Below, piece by piece: positions 5,890 through 7,124 of a stretch of DNA of 7,124 nt (its first letter is position 1; every line of letters starts with the position of its first letter). The notes beneath the pieces were generated by a model. It worked only from the letters and a program-made list of their open reading frames with translations, had not been told where the DNA came from and ran no database searches. The stretch spans positions 1-7,124 of the forward strand of contig WTKB01000283.1 in the NCBI GenBank assembly GCA_011524575.1, written 5' to 3'. A program made the position numbers and the translations under genes. The DNA comes from Aquimarina sp. (lineage in GTDB: Bacteria; Bacteroidota; Bacteroidia; Flavobacteriales; Flavobacteriaceae).

Positions 5890-7124
5890 TTATCTTCTCA
5901 ATTTTCTAGATAACATAGTAGCAGTAGCTTGCTGAGAATTTGTAGTGCTGTTAGCTGTTCTTCTTCTTCTTCTAATAGACCTTAAAAATTGAGATAGTCT
6001 GCTTTTAGTAGCAACCTCTATGCCTAATATTTTTCTTAAATTATCAGTTAAAAATAAGTCATTACATAATTCTTTCTTTAACGCTTTAAGGCTTGTTATT
6101 ACTTGATTATTTAAAGGTATTTCTCGACCCTCATAGCTACTAGCTATAGTAGGTAAGTGTTCTTTGAGACGATTTTGCACATCTTCAGGAGTAAGGTTAG
6201 GGTCTTTGTCAATAACTTCTTTTATTTCGAGTAAAGCAATAGTTCTATCTAAAATAGAAGTATTTCCTGATATATCACCTACATTTTCTAATGTAACAGG
6301 ATCTAACTGATTGGATAGCTTCTTTAATATTTTAGAAGAAGGCACATCATGAAGTTCTTTGGGGTATAAACAACGAAATCCTTCTACGATATTCATATAG
6401 GCCTGAGTGATAAGCGGGTTAAGAACTTCTCTTTTTTGACTGTCTTCCCATTCTGAATTAGCACAAGCCGTATAGGATCTACGTAATTCATCTAAGGTAT
6501 CTTGTTTAATGAGGCTTCGAACAATATCATGCTTTGCTTTTTTAATTTTTATTTCAAAAAATTCTTTTTTAGCACGTTTACTACCTATTCTAGTTGCATT
6601 TTCTTCTAGAATTCTATACCTGTTTTCACTATATGAAGAATTATCAATAAGAGCCTTTCCTAATAAAGAGATATTCCTTATTTCTTCTTCAACAGGAGTA
6701 ATCTCTGAAGACCTTCTTCTCTGTCTAGTACAAGCTGCATCTATATCAGCAATAAACTCATGTCGTAATGTTTCAAAAGAGTTCTCCTCACTTATAAGTC
6801 TTTGTTTATGTCTTTCTATTGAAGGTGCGGTAAAATCAATTAGTTTTCGTCCATCATGTTCTACTTGACTTTCTAAAACATCCAAAGCCTCTTTAATAGA
6901 AATACCTAAGCATGTTTTGATACAATCAACCGCTTTATTGATAACTGAAATAGAAACATTATCAGGAGGAGTACTTAATATTTCTGCTTTAAGCATATTC
7001 CATTTAACTTGTTCTTCAAGAACTTCTTCTAATTTTGATTTTACCTGTTCAAATAAAGGGTGGTTAACAATATGATCATCAATTTCAGATCTTAGCATCT
7101 GAAATAAAAAATTTTCAAGTTCCT
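5890..7124 (-). CDS. Helix-rich protein of unknown function, probably 5'-truncated by the window edge
   Basis: I do not recognise this protein. The first in-window ATG is at 7098 and would give 402 residues ending in TAA at 5890-5892. However, the frame stays open from 7098 to the window edge and reads ELENFLFQ before that Met, which continues the same helical style. The region before the ATG also lacks an A-rich leader. I therefore treat the N-terminus as possibly outside the window. Residue numbers here count from that Met. The protein is almost all charged helix with no signal peptide or membrane segment. It contains units resembling the repeat of the large plus-strand protein, for example GISIKEALDVLESQV (65-79) followed by an IER helix (94-96), and VIDKDPNLTPEDVQNRL (295-311). 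Basic clusters occur at RQRRR (125-129), R376-R380 and the very C-terminus. It faces the large unknown gene tail to tail, 150 bases apart. Its function is unknown; a paralogous partner or relative of that protein is the best guess. Confidence 0.8.
   Translation of the reverse strand, partial: ELENFLFQMLRSEIDDHIVNHPLFEQVKSKLEEVLEEQVKWNMLKAEILSTPPDNVSISVINKAVDCIKTCLGISIKEALDVLESQVEHDGRKLIDFTAPSIERHKQRLISEENSFETLRHEFIADIDAACTRQRRRSSEITPVEEEIRNISLLGKALIDNSSYSENRYRILEENATRIGSKRAKKEFFEIKIKKAKHDIVRSLIKQDTLDELRRSYTACANSEWEDSQKREVLNPLITQAYMNIVEGFRCLYPKELHDVPSSKILKKLSNQLDPVTLENVGDISGNTSILDRTIALLEIKEVIDKDPNLTPEDVQNRLKEHLPTIASSYEGREIPLNNQVITSLKALKKELCNDLFLTDNLRKILGIEVATKSRLSQFLRSIRRRRRTANSTTNSQQATATMLSRKLRR
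5959..5973 (-). repeat. (AGA)5 trinucleotide run coding for five arginines
   Basis: Five identical AGA codons in the minus-strand gene encode R376-R380 near its C-terminus. It is a short run that could change length in steps of one codon without breaking the frame. The tail after it is rich in Ser, Thr, Asn and Gln, and then ends in a second basic cluster. Confidence 0.8.
6067..6942 (-). repeat. Helical repeat-like units in the minus-strand unknown protein
   Basis: Between residues 53 and 344 (counted from the Met at 7098) several segments follow the pattern seen in the large plus-strand protein: a hydrophobic helix end, a G/D turn, [ST], then E-x-L-L-type helix and a later charged helix. 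The clearest are 60-100, 190-235 (with LIKQDTLDELRRSY, 196-209) and 295-344. A less certain one is 144-190. They are too divergent to call with confidence by eye. Confidence 0.4.

Noticed and set aside
6509..6868. 119-residue open frame on the plus strand opposite the minus-strand unknown gene
   Set aside because: Hydrophobic stretches arise from reading Lys/Glu-rich helix codons backwards; the minus-strand frame is longer and shares features with its neighbour.
2614..7124. Toxin-antitoxin, phage, CRISPR or secretion-system gene cluster
   Set aside because: No recognisable nuclease, capsid, Cas, repeat-spacer or secretion components were seen; the two unknown proteins are large and convergent, not a small co-transcribed pair.

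Overview
The window is AT-rich DNA from what looks like a member of the Bacteroidota, most likely a flavobacterium. Three things suggest this: the low GC (about one third by eye), A-rich leaders without a Shine-Dalgarno sequence before the start codons, and an MMPL/RND permease with the flavour seen in Flavobacteriaceae. This placement is inference; there is no rRNA or other marker gene here.

Layout. (1) 1-120: no gene visible. It holds a perfect 23-bp inverted repeat with an A-tract on one side and a T-tract on the other, which reads as a bidirectional intrinsic terminator ending 22 bases before the first start codon. (2) 121-2451, plus strand: a complete 776-residue RND-superfamily (MMPL type) inner-membrane exporter with 12 predicted membrane segments. 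It is followed by a weak terminator-like hairpin. (3) 2614-5739, plus strand: a complete 1041-residue protein of no recognised family. It has no signal peptide or membrane segment. It contains a duplicated module of roughly 75-90 residues marked by YIG[TE]DKDYF, and a C-terminal array of helical repeats of about 60 residues. (4) 5740-5889: a convergent intergenic region with a 14-bp hairpin. (5) 5890-7124, minus strand: a second unrecognised helical protein, converging on the first. Its reading frame is still open at the window edge, so its N-terminus may lie outside.

The permease is ordinary housekeeping or efflux machinery and appears to be its own transcription unit. The two unknown proteins are the interesting part. 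By eye they share the same degenerate helical repeat (roughly V-I-x-G-D-x-[ST]-x-E-x-L-L-x-x-L-E-x-Q-I, then an IER-type helix). That suggests two divergent members of one undescribed repeat family placed tail to tail. Nothing in the window shows their biochemical role. They are not obviously part of a CRISPR, toxin-antitoxin, phage or transposon system.
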